A stretch of DNA of 64,000 bases, from positions 1-64,000 of the forward strand of contig NZ_NCXM01000004.1 in the NCBI RefSeq assembly GCF_002104765.1, read 5' to 3'. A program made the position numbers and the translations under genes. Under the pieces are notes generated by a model, which saw only the letters and a list, made by a program, of their open reading frames with translations, did not search any database and was not told the DNA's origin. Source of the DNA: Mycolicibacterium vulneris. GTDB lineage: Bacteria; Actinomycetota; Actinomycetes; Mycobacteriales; Mycobacteriaceae. Each line of letters opens with the position of its first letter. Positions within the stretch are counted from its first letter, which is position 1. This document shows positions 32,593 through 41,810 of this stretch, in pieces.

Positions 32593-35022
32593 TCAACTCC
32601 TCGCGCGCACGGCAGGCGCGCTGCCGATCACCCCGTCGGCTTCCAGGCCGGCGATCTCCGGATCGGACAGGCCCAGGGCGGACAGCAGTTCATGGTTGTG
32701 CTGCCCCAACAGCGGCGCATGCTCGGTGTGGAACTTGTGGGGCCCGGCTGAGAACCTCATCGGCACGCTGCTGAGCCTAGCCGGGCCGTTGACCGGATGG
32801 TCGACCTCTTCGAAGAAATCCCGGAACGCCAACTGTTCCAGCTCGGATTGGCGGTGCGGTTGCATGACTTTGGCGACCGGCACGCCGGCGTCCCACAGGA
32901 CGGCGACGATTTCGTCGCGGCTGCGGTGCTCGCACCAGGTCGCGAGTTGCTCGTCGATGGCGTCGTGGTGTGTGCGCCGGCCGGATTCGGTGGAGAGCTT
33001 GGGATCGGTTGCCCAGGAGGGCGATCCGAGCGCCCGGCACAGGCGGTCCCACTGATCGTCGGTGGCCACCGCGATGGCGATCCAGCTGTCGAGCCGGCCG
33101 AATTCGTCGATGTCGCCGCTGAGGTAGAGGTTCTGCGGCGCGGCGGTCGGCCCCCTGTTGCCGGCCCGCTCCAGCCGCGCCCCGTACGCCGTGTACTCGA
33201 TGACCTGCTCGGCGGCGATGCTGAGCGCGGCATCGACCATCGCCGCCTCGACGAACACGCCCTCGCCGGTGCGACGCCGGTGCTCGAGCGCGAGCAGTAT
33301 CGCGTTGAGCGCGTGCACACCCGCGCATGGGTCGCCGATCGAATACGGGTCATACGGCGTTCGATCCGGATAGCCGGTAAGCCAACTCACGCCGGACGCG
33401 GATTCGATGACGTAGGCAAAAGCGGGGTTGTCTCGCCACGGACCTTCAAGGCCGAAGCCGGGCATCCGCACCATCACGGTGTCCGGCCGAATCGATTGCA
33501 CCGTGGCGAAATCCAGCCCGATCTGGTCCAGCACCCGCGGGGTGAAATTCTCCACCACAACGTCGCACGTCGCGATGAGCTCACGCAGCAACTCGCGGCC
33601 CTGCGGACTCTGCAGGTCCAGGGTCAGGCCCTTCTTGTTGGTGTTGAGGGCCTCGAAGATCGGTGACTTCTCCCACCACTGGTCCTCGGTGATCGGGACG
33701 CCGGCGATCATTCGTGTGCCATCGGGACGGCGGGTCGACTCGACATGGATGACCTCGGCCCCGAGCAATGCCAGCGAATGGGTGCAGCACGGGCCCGCCC
33801 AGAACGTCGTCATGTCCAGCACTCGAATGCCGCTGAGCGGCAGCGCTTTCGCCGCTCCGGTCGGTGCCGGCCGCGCCGGAAGAGGTGCGGTGCGGTAGCG
33901 CTCGGTGTGTTCGCCCAGCCGCGGCGCCGGCTGGGGGGCGCGCAATTGCGCGGGCCGCATGCGATACGGGTGCCTCGGCTGCTGGAAGCCATCGCGCGGA
34001 TTGCGTGCGAATGAATCGCGCTCCACGAACTGATCGAAAGAAGTAACGTTGGCGCCGTTGGCCACCGGCGCGTTGGGAATACGGAAGGCCGAGGCCAGCT
34101 CCCGGATTTCGTCGACAGGGGTCTCCGCCAGCCAGGAGAAGAGCTCCTGGGAGTGGATGTTGGCCTGCTCGGTGATCGACAGCGGCGATTCCTCATCGAT
34201 CCACTCCGGGTGGCCTACCATCGCGCACAGGTCGAACCACTGCTGCGCGGTCCCGCAGCCGAGATCCACCAGCCCATCCTTGGCCTGGGCCACACCCGGG
34301 ATGGTCGGCCGTCGCATGTCTCGCCACGGCCGTCCGAGCACTTCGAAGTAGGACACCGGGTAATAGGTGAGGCACAGAATCTGTGTCTCGAGCATCGACA
34401 GGTCCAGCACTTCGCCTGCTCCGCCGTCGATTCGACGCCAGCGCGACGCCAGGGTGGCCGCGCTGGCATAGACGCCGGCCAGGTACTCACCGACCTGACC
34501 ACCGACGAACACGGGCGCACGCTCCTGCTCGCCGCGGCCGAGCCCGACGATCCCTCCCGACCACGCCTGCAGGGTGAACTCGGTCGCGGCGCGGTCTCGC
34601 CAGGGGCCTTCCAGCCCGAACGGTGTGATCGAGGTGACGGTGAGCTGCGGGTGGCGACGGTGGATGGCGTCCGGCGTAAAGTCCCGGTGCTCGGCCACTT
34701 TCGAGCCGGCCGACCACACCACCGCGTCCGCGGACGCGAGCAGCCGGTTCACCAGCTCGGCGTCGGCGTCGTCGGCGAGATCGCAAACGACGCTATGTTT
34801 CGCCCCGGCGAGGAAGCTGAACAGGGCGCCGTCACCGTCGGCCGGGATGGTGGCGCCCGATGCCGACCACCGGCGCAGCGGATCACCCTCGGGTGACTCG
34901 ATTTTCACGACGTCGGCACCGCCGTCGGCGAGCAGCTTGGTGCAGTACGCGCCGGCTATCCCGGTGGACAGGTCGATCACCGTATAGCCGGCCAGCGGCG
35001 GTTCGACGCGGTGTGGCGTCAC
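32593..35022 (-). CDS. Tandem CaiB/BaiF (family III) CoA-transferase
   Basis: 809-residue protein made of two complete family III CoA-transferase domains (about residues 8-390 and 400-809), where the usual enzyme is about 400 residues and homodimeric. Each domain starts with the family hallmark (GYTVIDLSTGIAGAYCTKLL; GIRVLDMTTFWAGPCCTHSL) and has the FGLEGPWRD block. At the aspartate of the catalytic loop the second domain has GDPCAGVHA, but the first has GEYLAGVYA, Glu for Asp. The fusion would act as an internal pseudo-dimer with perhaps one active site. The GTG at 35022 shares its G with the crotonase TAG stop. Confidence 0.87.
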   Translation of the reverse strand: MTPHRVEPPLAGYTVIDLSTGIAGAYCTKLLADGGADVVKIESPEGDPLRRWSASGATIPADGDGALFSFLAGAKHSVVCDLADDADAELVNRLLASADAVVWSAGSKVAEHRDFTPDAIHRRHPQLTVTSITPFGLEGPWRDRAATEFTLQAWSGGIVGLGRGEQERAPVFVGGQVGEYLAGVYASAATLASRWRRIDGGAGEVLDLSMLETQILCLTYYPVSYFEVLGRPWRDMRRPTIPGVAQAKDGLVDLGCGTAQQWFDLCAMVGHPEWIDEESPLSITEQANIHSQELFSWLAETPVDEIRELASAFRIPNAPVANGANVTSFDQFVERDSFARNPRDGFQQPRHPYRMRPAQLRAPQPAPRLGEHTERYRTAPLPARPAPTGAAKALPLSGIRVLDMTTFWAGPCCTHSLALLGAEVIHVESTRRPDGTRMIAGVPITEDQWWEKSPIFEALNTNKKGLTLDLQSPQGRELLRELIATCDVVVENFTPRVLDQIGLDFATVQSIRPDTVMVRMPGFGLEGPWRDNPAFAYVIESASGVSWLTGYPDRTPYDPYSIGDPCAGVHALNAILLALEHRRRTGEGVFVEAAMVDAALSIAAEQVIEYTAYGARLERAGNRGPTAAPQNLYLSGDIDEFGRLDSWIAIAVATDDQWDRLCRALGSPSWATDPKLSTESGRRTHHDAIDEQLATWCEHRSRDEIVAVLWDAGVPVAKVMQPHRQSELEQLAFRDFFEEVDHPVNGPARLSSVPMRFSAGPHKFHTEHAPLLGQHNHELLSALGLSDPEIAGLEADGVIGSAPAVRARS

Positions 35023-36017
35023 TATTTCTTTCTCTTCGCTTTCGCGTCCTTGTCGGCACGCGCCTTCTTGCGCGCGTTCTTGCTCAGCCGCCATTCGGCG
35101 GGGAACTTGTCGTCGTTGTCCTTGACCGCGTCGCCCAGACCCCGCTTGATCGCGTCGTCGAGCATCAGCTCGTCGCCGCCATCCGGGCGCACGCTGCCCC
35201 CCATCGACTCGAAGACGCCGCTGAGCATGCTGCCGAGGTATTCGCCCTGGAACTGCTTCATGATCTCGAAGAAGACCTTCTGCATGAACACCGTGTCGGT
35301 TGGGCGGTTTCTCGCGCAGGCCAACGCGTATCTCTTTACCTCGGCCTCGAGTTCGTCCCGCGGCACCACGCTGTTGACGAAGTTGCAGTCATACATCTCG
35401 GCGGCGGTGAACGCCCTTCCGGTGAACACCATTTCCTGGAACTTGCGTATGCCCATGGTCTGCGCCCACCACCACATCCGGGGACCCCAGCCGTAATACC
35501 GGAACGACGGATGCCCGAACAGCGCGTCGTCGCTGGAGATGACCAGATCGGCGTCGGCGGCCTGGTAGAAGTGCCAGCCGTAGCAGTAGCCCTTGGCCTC
35601 CAAGATCGAGATCTTCTTGAAGTCCTGCAGGCCGCGGATGCCAGAGTTCGGGTTGGCGTACCACTGGCCCAGGGTGGCGCCGTTGCGGAACGAACCCTGC
35701 GGCGGATACCGGACTTCGTCGGCGCCGATCCGGTATTCGGCAAGCCGCGGGCTCTGGTCCGCCGCATCACGCATCCGCATCACCTCGGTCAGATCCGCAC
35801 CCGAACCAAGGTCGTCACCCGCTCCGCGGACCACCAGAACCTTGACGTCGTCGTCAATGCCGGCCCGGTGCAACAAGTCCGCGTAGCGCAGGCGAGCGGC
35901 GACCGTCGGCGCGTTGAGATAGTCCGGCCGGTCGAACGTGATCGTGGCGATCCGCGTCGCGGCGTCTTTGTGGTACCGGATGATCTCTTCGGCCACCGGC
36001 TCCGAAGGCTCGGGCAC
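35022..36017 (-). CDS. Enoyl-CoA hydratase/isomerase family protein
   Basis: 331-residue crotonase-fold protein, longer than the usual 260. The segments GAGDDLGSGADLTE and SILEAKGYCYGWHFYQAADA correspond to the oxyanion-hole strands. The insert FRYYGWGPRMWWWAQTMG is unusually aromatic. It ends in a strongly basic tail (KNARKKARADKDAKAKRKK). The GTG at 36017 lies two bases after the upstream stop. It probably hydrates or hydrolyses a ring-containing acyl-CoA supplied by the adjacent CoA-transferase. Confidence 0.87.
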   Translation of the reverse strand: MPEPSEPVAEEIIRYHKDAATRIATITFDRPDYLNAPTVAARLRYADLLHRAGIDDDVKVLVVRGAGDDLGSGADLTEVMRMRDAADQSPRLAEYRIGADEVRYPPQGSFRNGATLGQWYANPNSGIRGLQDFKKISILEAKGYCYGWHFYQAADADLVISSDDALFGHPSFRYYGWGPRMWWWAQTMGIRKFQEMVFTGRAFTAAEMYDCNFVNSVVPRDELEAEVKRYALACARNRPTDTVFMQKVFFEIMKQFQGEYLGSMLSGVFESMGGSVRPDGGDELMLDDAIKRGLGDAVKDNDDKFPAEWRLSKNARKKARADKDAKAKRKK

Positions 36018-36019
36018 GG

Positions 36020-37147
36020 CTAGGGCTGCCAGAACGGGCTCGCGGTGAGCACTTCGGGGCCGTCCGCGGTGATCAGGACCGCTTCCCGCCCGAATACCGC
36101 CCCGACTCCTTCGTCCCACACGTGGCCCGTCACGGCCAGCACCATCCCGGGCTCCAGGCGTTCGTCGGACGCGGTGTTAGGCAGGTGCTTGGAAACGACG
36201 GGTGGGTCGAACCCCATGCCCAGACCGCGGGCCACCGGCATCGGCGGCTCGGGCTCGTCGGCAGCCGGGTAGGCTCCGAGCAGTTCGCTCGCGCCCGCGC
36301 CGGGCTGGCATGCAGCAATCAGCTTGTCCCACAGTCGTTTCCATCGCCCGTGCAGGGCCGCGGCGCCGCCGGGCGCGTGTCGGTTGTCGGCGGGCCAGGT
36401 CCGGCCCACTTCGCCGACGTAGCCTCCCGCCAGCACTCCCGCGGAGAACGCCACCAGGTCGCCGTCCTGAATGCGACCGTCGCCGCGGGCGCGTCGCCAG
36501 GGGTGCGTGCGCGATGTCACCCATGCGACATCTTGATTCGACGGTGTGCTCACACCGCCGGCCGCAGAGGCCTCCAGCAAGACTCCGGCCAGCGCTTGTT
36601 CGGTTACGCCCGGCCGCAACTCGGAGACCGCGGCCGCCAGCGCAGACTCGGCCACCGCGACGGACTCGCGCAGCGCGGCGATCTCCTCGTGTGTCTTGAT
36701 GCGGCGTGCGGCGCGCATGGCGAGCTCGCCATCGACCAGCTGCGCGTTCGGAAACGCGGTCGGCAGGAGCTGCGCGAAAACCGGCGAGAGCGCATCGGTT
36801 CCGACGCGCCGGGCGGTTGCCGCGCCGTCGATACGCTGCAGGGCGGAGATCGTGTTCATCGGGTTCCACGAGATGCCGTAGAGGTTCTCGTGGGGGATGT
36901 CCTCGGGAACGCCCTCATCCCAGGTGCTCAGGAGGTGCACGGCGCCGGTCTCACGCACCAGCACGCAGGTCGGGCCGAACGGCCGGGTGCCGGCGACCCA
37001 CAGTTGCGGCGCGCCGGTGACGTAACGGACGTTGGCCTGCCGGCCGAGGACCAGGACGTCGAGATCGTGTGCCGCCATCTGAGCCAGCGCCCGCTGGCGC
37101 CGCCCCGAGCGCAGCGTGCGCTCGTCAGGGCAAACTTCAACTGACAT
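36020..37147 (-). CDS. M24 (pita-bread) family protein lacking all metal ligands
   Basis: 375-residue protein with the N-terminal creatinase-like domain and the C-terminal pita-bread fold of M24 aminopeptidases. The five metal ligands of the neighbour at 37137 are replaced: S235 and E246 for the two Asp, L309 in GLGMG for the His, T340 and R354 for the two Glu. Creatinase is a known metal-free member of the fold, so a metal-free hydrolase or a regulatory subunit are both possible. The ATG at 37147 overlaps the upstream gene by 11 bp; an ATG at 37156 is the alternative. Confidence 0.85.
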   Translation of the reverse strand: MSVEVCPDERTLRSGRRQRALAQMAAHDLDVLVLGRQANVRYVTGAPQLWVAGTRPFGPTCVLVRETGAVHLLSTWDEGVPEDIPHENLYGISWNPMNTISALQRIDGAATARRVGTDALSPVFAQLLPTAFPNAQLVDGELAMRAARRIKTHEEIAALRESVAVAESALAAAVSELRPGVTEQALAGVLLEASAAGGVSTPSNQDVAWVTSRTHPWRRARGDGRIQDGDLVAFSAGVLAGGYVGEVGRTWPADNRHAPGGAAALHGRWKRLWDKLIAACQPGAGASELLGAYPAADEPEPPMPVARGLGMGFDPPVVSKHLPNTASDERLEPGMVLAVTGHVWDEGVGAVFGREAVLITADGPEVLTASPFWQP

Positions 37148-38390
37148 GGCAGCCATACGGGTCATAGGGGTAGTCGGTCAAACGGATCCAGCCTTCCTCG
37201 GTTATCACCAGGACCTCTTCGCTGCGGTAGCCGCCGGTGCCGTCTTCCCACACCACGGGTTCCAGAACCAGCACCATCCCGGCTTGCAGGACGAAGTTCT
37301 CGTCGAACTCCTGCCCGAGATCGGTTCCGATCATCGGCATTTCGGCGGCGTTGACCCCGATGCCGTGGCCCAGGTAGAAGTGCGGCAGCCACGGCTTGGT
37401 GCCGCCGTTCGCCTTGATGGCGGCCCGGCCCAGGTCCGCCGCGGTGGCACCGGCCTTGGCAACGCCGAGGACTGCGCTCATGATCGTGAACCATTTGTCG
37501 AACTGCGCCCGCTGACGCGGCGACGGATCTTGCCCGACGATCCAGGTGCGCCCGAAGTCGGAGCAGTAGCCCCGATAGGTGATGCTGACGTCAGTCCACA
37601 ACACATCACCTTCGGCCAGCTCGCGTTCAGTGGTCAGTAGCGGCAGCGCCAAATCGCCGTGCGTGGTCCAGACTCCCTCGGCCTTACTCGGCGGCATCAC
37701 CTGCCAGATCGGCTCGAGCATGCTGGCCGTGGCGCCCAGCTCGAAGGCAAGGCGCAAAAAGCTTGCCGACAAATCGATCTGCCGGATTCCGGGGGCCAGG
37801 CTCTTCTGGACCTCGACCATCGCCTCGTCGGTGATCCGGATCGCGGTGCGCATGCAGGACAATTCGTCCGGCGTCTTTACAGACTTGGCGGCGCTGACGA
37901 TGGCCGCGGCATCAACCGGAGCACCGGCCGGGAACAGGAGCTTCGCGGCGCGCGACATGGCGCCGGTGAACTCGTCGACCGCGACCACCGCTTTGGCCGG
38001 AATGAGGTCTGCCAGCTGATGCGCGAAATGCTGTACGCCCTCGTCGAATTCGAGGTAAACGGGCCCGTGCAAGTGGTCGGCGGGCAGGTCCGACTCCTGC
38101 GAGGCCCCCTCGCGGAAGGGCAGGAACAGGTGCGGCCATGCGTCGTCGGCGAGCACCACGGCCACCGGCCGTTCGACGTAGGACAATCCGGCGTCGCCGA
38201 GTGGCCAGCTGGCACCGGTGGCGTAGACCACCGCGTTGTTGCCCAGCAGGATCATCGCGTCGACCCCGCGCTCGGACATCGCCGAACGCAGCCGGGCCCC
38301 CGTCTCGCGGCGCAGGCGAGCCAGGTCGGCCGTTTCCGGGATCACCAGTCCGTTGCCGGTGTTGATATCCAGTTGCGCGAACGTCGTCAC
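37137..38390 (-). CDS. M24 family (Xaa-Pro aminopeptidase-like) metalloprotein
   Basis: 417-residue M24 protein with all five dinuclear-metal ligands: D267 and D278 in TDVSITYRGYCSDFGRTW, H342 in GHGIG, E377 in LEP and E391 in RSEEV. Family members cleave Xaa-Pro or other imide-like bonds; in catabolic operons they may instead hydrolyse ectoine-like or amide substrates. The GTG at 38390 shares a base with the TAG of the amidohydrolase gene upstream, so translation is coupled. It is probably a partner of the degenerate paralogue at 36020. Confidence 0.9.
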   Translation of the reverse strand: MTTFAQLDINTGNGLVIPETADLARLRRETGARLRSAMSERGVDAMILLGNNAVVYATGASWPLGDAGLSYVERPVAVVLADDAWPHLFLPFREGASQESDLPADHLHGPVYLEFDEGVQHFAHQLADLIPAKAVVAVDEFTGAMSRAAKLLFPAGAPVDAAAIVSAAKSVKTPDELSCMRTAIRITDEAMVEVQKSLAPGIRQIDLSASFLRLAFELGATASMLEPIWQVMPPSKAEGVWTTHGDLALPLLTTERELAEGDVLWTDVSITYRGYCSDFGRTWIVGQDPSPRQRAQFDKWFTIMSAVLGVAKAGATAADLGRAAIKANGGTKPWLPHFYLGHGIGVNAAEMPMIGTDLGQEFDENFVLQAGMVLVLEPVVWEDGTGGYRSEEVLVITEEGWIRLTDYPYDPYGCHVS

Positions 38391-39559
38391 TACAGACCCA
38401 GGAACTTCGTGACGTTGCCGCTGACGATCTTCACCGCGTTCTCCGGACCCACCGCGTCCACAACGGATTTCAGCGATTTCTCGGAGTAGCCGTAGGTGCT
38501 CTCGTTGTGCGGGTAGTCGCTGGACCACATCACCTTGTCCACGCCGATCTGGTCGATCAGCTGCAGGCCCAGCGGGTCGACCATGAACGACGCGCACATG
38601 TGGGTGTCCCAGTAGTAGCGCGGTTCGTGCTCGAGGGTCCGGTTGAACATGTGTTGGTACGACCCCATCAGGTGCTCGGCGTCCTGCAAAGCCCAAGGCA
38701 CCCAGGCGATCCCACCTTCGAACCAGCCGATTTTCAGCCCGGGATGATCATCGAGAATTCCGGTGAAGAGGTACTTGGCGAACTGTTCGCGGAAGCCGTC
38801 GATGTTGATCATCATGCCGACCACCACGCTGTTGAACTGGCACGGGGTTTTCGGCGGCGTCTCCCCGATGTGGTGGGCCACTGGAAGACCGGCGGCCTCG
38901 ATCTCGTCCCAGACCGGCTTCATTGCGGTGCTGCCGTAGTCGATGATGTTGCCGTCGTCATCCTTGCCGGGGTTGAGCGGCAGCAGGAAGGTCCTGATTC
39001 CCAATGACTTCAGCTCGGCCAGCGTCTTGCGGGCACCCTGCGGGTCCCACCAGTTGATCAGCCCGGCGCCGTAAAAGTGACCGTTCGAGCGCTCCTGCAG
39101 CTCGGCGATGTATTCGTTGTAGATGCGGAAGGCGAGTTCGCGAAGCTGCTTGTCCGGGTAGTGAAACAGCGCCAGCACCGCGTTGGGGAACGCCAGTTCC
39201 TTCTCGACGCCGTCGTCGTGCAGTTCTTGGATCCGGGCCTCGATGTTGGTGCTCGCCGCCCCGGGCAGGTCGTCGTACTGCATCAGCACGGCGCTGAAGT
39301 CGCCCGGCAGGAACGACTGTCCCTTGCGGCCGACCTGGTAGGCGCCGTCCTCGTACCAGATCCGCGGCGCCTTATCCTTCAGGTCGTCCGGGAAGCGTTG
39401 GTAGAAGATGTCATCCGCGAGCGAGATGTGGTTGTCGGCCGAGAAGACCACGGTCCCCTGCGGTAGACCGATGTCGCTGCCGACGGCGTGGCCACGCCGA
39501 TCCTTCGGAGCGCCATAGCCTCCGGGCGGGTAGAGCGTGCTTGTTTGAGTCGTCATCAT
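38390..39559 (-). CDS. Amidohydrolase family 2 protein
   Basis: 389-residue amidohydrolase-related enzyme with SADNHISLADD (metal motif N-terminal), VAHHIGETPP (central histidines) and SSDYPHNESTYG (C-terminal Asp). All ligands appear intact. The ATG has GGAGGG directly upstream. It is the fourth gene of the TetR-ferredoxin-P450 operon, 45 bp after the P450. Confidence 0.9.
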   Translation of the reverse strand: MMTTQTSTLYPPGGYGAPKDRRGHAVGSDIGLPQGTVVFSADNHISLADDIFYQRFPDDLKDKAPRIWYEDGAYQVGRKGQSFLPGDFSAVLMQYDDLPGAASTNIEARIQELHDDGVEKELAFPNAVLALFHYPDKQLRELAFRIYNEYIAELQERSNGHFYGAGLINWWDPQGARKTLAELKSLGIRTFLLPLNPGKDDDGNIIDYGSTAMKPVWDEIEAAGLPVAHHIGETPPKTPCQFNSVVVGMMINIDGFREQFAKYLFTGILDDHPGLKIGWFEGGIAWVPWALQDAEHLMGSYQHMFNRTLEHEPRYYWDTHMCASFMVDPLGLQLIDQIGVDKVMWSSDYPHNESTYGYSEKSLKSVVDAVGPENAVKIVSGNVTKFLGL

Positions 39560-39604
39560 TGACCCTCCGTTCGGATCCGCAGTTTTGATAAGTAGCGAGC
39601 CGGG

Positions 39605-40849
39605 CTACCAGCTCACCGGCAGTTCATAGACGCCGTAGGCGAGTCGGTCGTCCTTGAACGGAACCTCCTCGATCGGAATGGCAAGTTGAAGTGCGGGAAT
39701 GCGCCGGGCCAGGGTGTGGAACACGATCTGCAGCTCGGCGCGGGCCAGCTGCTGTCCTACACACTGGTGCCGGCCGTAGCCGAAGGCGACGTTGCGGTCG
39801 GCGCCCGAGCGGTGCAGGTACAGGCGGTCCGGTTCGGCGAACGCGTCCGGATCCCAGTTGGCCGGGGCCAGATCGATGATGATGCCCTCGCCGGCACGGA
39901 TCGTCTCGCCGGCGATGTGGATGTCTTCGAGCGCGACGCGGCGCTGACCGTTCTGAATGATGCTGAGGTAGCGCAGGAGTTCTTCTACCGCGCTGGCGAC
40001 GACCTTCGGATCTTCGGCCTCGCGGATGACGGCCAACTGGTCGGGGTTATGCAGCAGGGCGAGCACGCCGAGCCCGATCATGTTGGAGGTGGTCTCATGT
40101 CCGGCGATCAGCAGGCCGGTGCCCAGCTGCGCCGCCTCCTTCACGCTGAGCTCACCGGTCTTCACCCGCTCGGCGAGGTCGGACACCGCGTCCTCGGCCG
40201 GATTCTCTATCTTGGCTTCGACCAGCTGGGCGAGGTATTTGTTCAGGCTCATCGCACCTTTGACGGTGTCCTCACCGGTGGCGTAACGCGCGAGGCCGAC
40301 GTTCGCGTGGTGCTGGAACATGTCGGCGTCTTCGTAGGGAACGCCCAGCAGCTGGCTGATCACCAGCGACGGCACCGGCAGCGCCAGCGCGGTGACGATG
40401 TCGGCAGGCTGGGGTCCGGCGAGGATCGCGTCGATGTGGTCGTCGGTGATCTGCTGGATGGTCGGGCGCAGGTTCTCGACTCGCTTGAATGTGAACGGTT
40501 TCGACAGCATGCGCCGGAATCGGGTGTGCTCCTCGCCGTCCGCGGTGAACACCGACCGCGGGCGCTTGTGCACCGTGGACAGCATGCCTTCGTTCCAGTG
40601 CGGAAACCCGGGCTGGCGGTCGTCGACGCTGACCCGCGAATCCGAAAACAGTTCGCGCACTTGCTCGTAGCCCGTGATGAGCCACGGCGTGCTGCCGTCC
40701 CAGATCCGCACCCGGGACATCGGCCTGGCCTCGGCCAGCGCCATGACGTCCGGTGGCGGCGCGAACGGGCAGCGCGGCTCCCTGGCCATCGGGTAGTCCG
40801 GGATATCGGAGGTCTGCGCTGTCGCGGTGCTCGTCAATGTGTCTGACAT
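39605..40849 (-). CDS. Cytochrome P450 (CYP105-like)
   Basis: 414-residue P450. The heme loop is AFGYGRHQCVGQQLARAE with C363; the I-helix motif is IAGHETTSNM and the ExxR motif EELLRY. The N-terminal CPFAPPP and the KPFTFKRVENLRP segment are like the actinomycete CYP105 group, which oxidises diverse xenobiotics; the subfamily assignment is tentative. The ATG at 40849 is one base after the ferredoxin stop. Confidence 0.94.
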   Translation of the reverse strand: MSDTLTSTATAQTSDIPDYPMAREPRCPFAPPPDVMALAEARPMSRVRIWDGSTPWLITGYEQVRELFSDSRVSVDDRQPGFPHWNEGMLSTVHKRPRSVFTADGEEHTRFRRMLSKPFTFKRVENLRPTIQQITDDHIDAILAGPQPADIVTALALPVPSLVISQLLGVPYEDADMFQHHANVGLARYATGEDTVKGAMSLNKYLAQLVEAKIENPAEDAVSDLAERVKTGELSVKEAAQLGTGLLIAGHETTSNMIGLGVLALLHNPDQLAVIREAEDPKVVASAVEELLRYLSIIQNGQRRVALEDIHIAGETIRAGEGIIIDLAPANWDPDAFAEPDRLYLHRSGADRNVAFGYGRHQCVGQQLARAELQIVFHTLARRIPALQLAIPIEEVPFKDDRLAYGVYELPVSW

Positions 40850-40850
40850 G

Positions 40851-41045
40851 TCATTCCTCGATGTGGATGGCAAGCGCGGGGCAGGCCGCCGCCGCCCGCC
40901 GCGCCCCTTCGGCCTGTTCGGCTGTGGGATTAGGATTGAGCAGTTCGACGACGCCGTCGTCATCGCGCTGGTCGAACACTTCGGGCGCGTTCATCACGCA
41001 GTTGCCCGAAGAAGCGCAAATATTCTGATCGACAGTCACTTTCAT
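40851..41045 (-). CDS. [3Fe-4S] ferredoxin
   Basis: 64-residue ferredoxin with C10-x5-C16 and C55-P. It sits between TetR and the P450 with one-base spacing to the P450, so it is the P450 redox partner. Confidence 0.93.
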   Translation of the reverse strand: MKVTVDQNICASSGNCVMNAPEVFDQRDDDGVVELLNPNPTAEQAEGARRAAAACPALAIHIEE

Positions 41046-41056
41046 CTGCGAGTCCC

Positions 41057-41722
41057 TCACTCGTACGCCGTCACGGGCGCCAGCCAGAGGCCCACGATCG
41101 CGTCGATGAGCCCGGACGCCGCGGCCCGCCATGAACGATGAGACGTCACCGCGCCCGCGGCCAGCGCGCGTTCACGGTCAGCGCAGGTGTGCATCAACAG
41201 GTTTCGGGCCATGATGTTGCGTTCGAAGTGCACTTCGGCCGGCAGTTCGGGCAGGCAGTGGTTGATGCCCTCGACCACCTGGACCAGCGACCAGGAGCTC
41301 AGCGCTCCCTTGACGATGATGTTGTAGTAGGCCGGGTCGGTCATCGCCTGGGCCGCGAAACGCGCGTACCAGGTGGGGTTTCCGAGCTCGTCCAGGTGAT
41401 CGGTGAGCGGGCGCACCAAACAGGCCACCCAGTTGCGCATTTCGGTCGAACCGCCCGTGTCGAGCAGTTCGGTCACCATCTGTTCGCGTAGCTGCTCGAC
41501 GGGCCCGCGATGCTTCTGCTCGATCGCCCGCACCAGGTCGGCCTTGGTGCCGAAGTGGTAACCGACGGCCGCGTTGTTGCCCTGGCCCGCGGCCTCGCTG
41601 ACCTGCCGGTTGGACACCGCGAACACGCCATGCTCGGCGTATAGGCGCTCGGCGGCCACCAGGATCGCCTCTTGGGTGGAACTGGCCCGCTCGGTACGAA
41701 CGGTCCGGCCGGCGGTGGTCAT
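41057..41722 (-). CDS. TetR family transcriptional regulator
   Basis: 221-residue TetR regulator. Helix-turn-helix: AILVAAERLYAEHGVFAVSN, then AGQGNNAAVGYHFGTKADLV. The C-terminal ligand domain contains CLPELPAEVHFERNIMARNL. The ATG at 41722 is preferred over a TTG at 41734 because GAGG lies about ten bases upstream. It is the first gene of the P450 operon, and its own promoter region holds a 22-bp operator (41749-41770) repeated before the neighbouring SDR. Confidence 0.88.
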   Translation of the reverse strand: MTTAGRTVRTERASSTQEAILVAAERLYAEHGVFAVSNRQVSEAAGQGNNAAVGYHFGTKADLVRAIEQKHRGPVEQLREQMVTELLDTGGSTEMRNWVACLVRPLTDHLDELGNPTWYARFAAQAMTDPAYYNIIVKGALSSWSLVQVVEGINHCLPELPAEVHFERNIMARNLLMHTCADRERALAAGAVTSHRSWRAAASGLIDAIVGLWLAPVTAYE

Positions 41723-41748
41723 CGGATCAGTCAACCTCGTAGCCGAGT

Positions 41749-41770
41749 TTAAGTCAAGTGATTGATTTAA
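41749..41770. promoter_or_regulatory. 22-bp TetR operator, site 1
   Basis: TTAAGTCAAG, TGAT and TGATTTAA together make a 22-bp imperfect palindrome (arms TTAAgTCA/TGAtTTAA), 27 bp upstream of the TetR ATG. It matches the copy at 42716-42737 at 19 or more of 22 positions. Confidence 0.75.
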
Positions 41771-41810
41771 ATTGTTGGCTGCCGCCGGCCGACCACCGCC
41801 GTGCGCGGGC

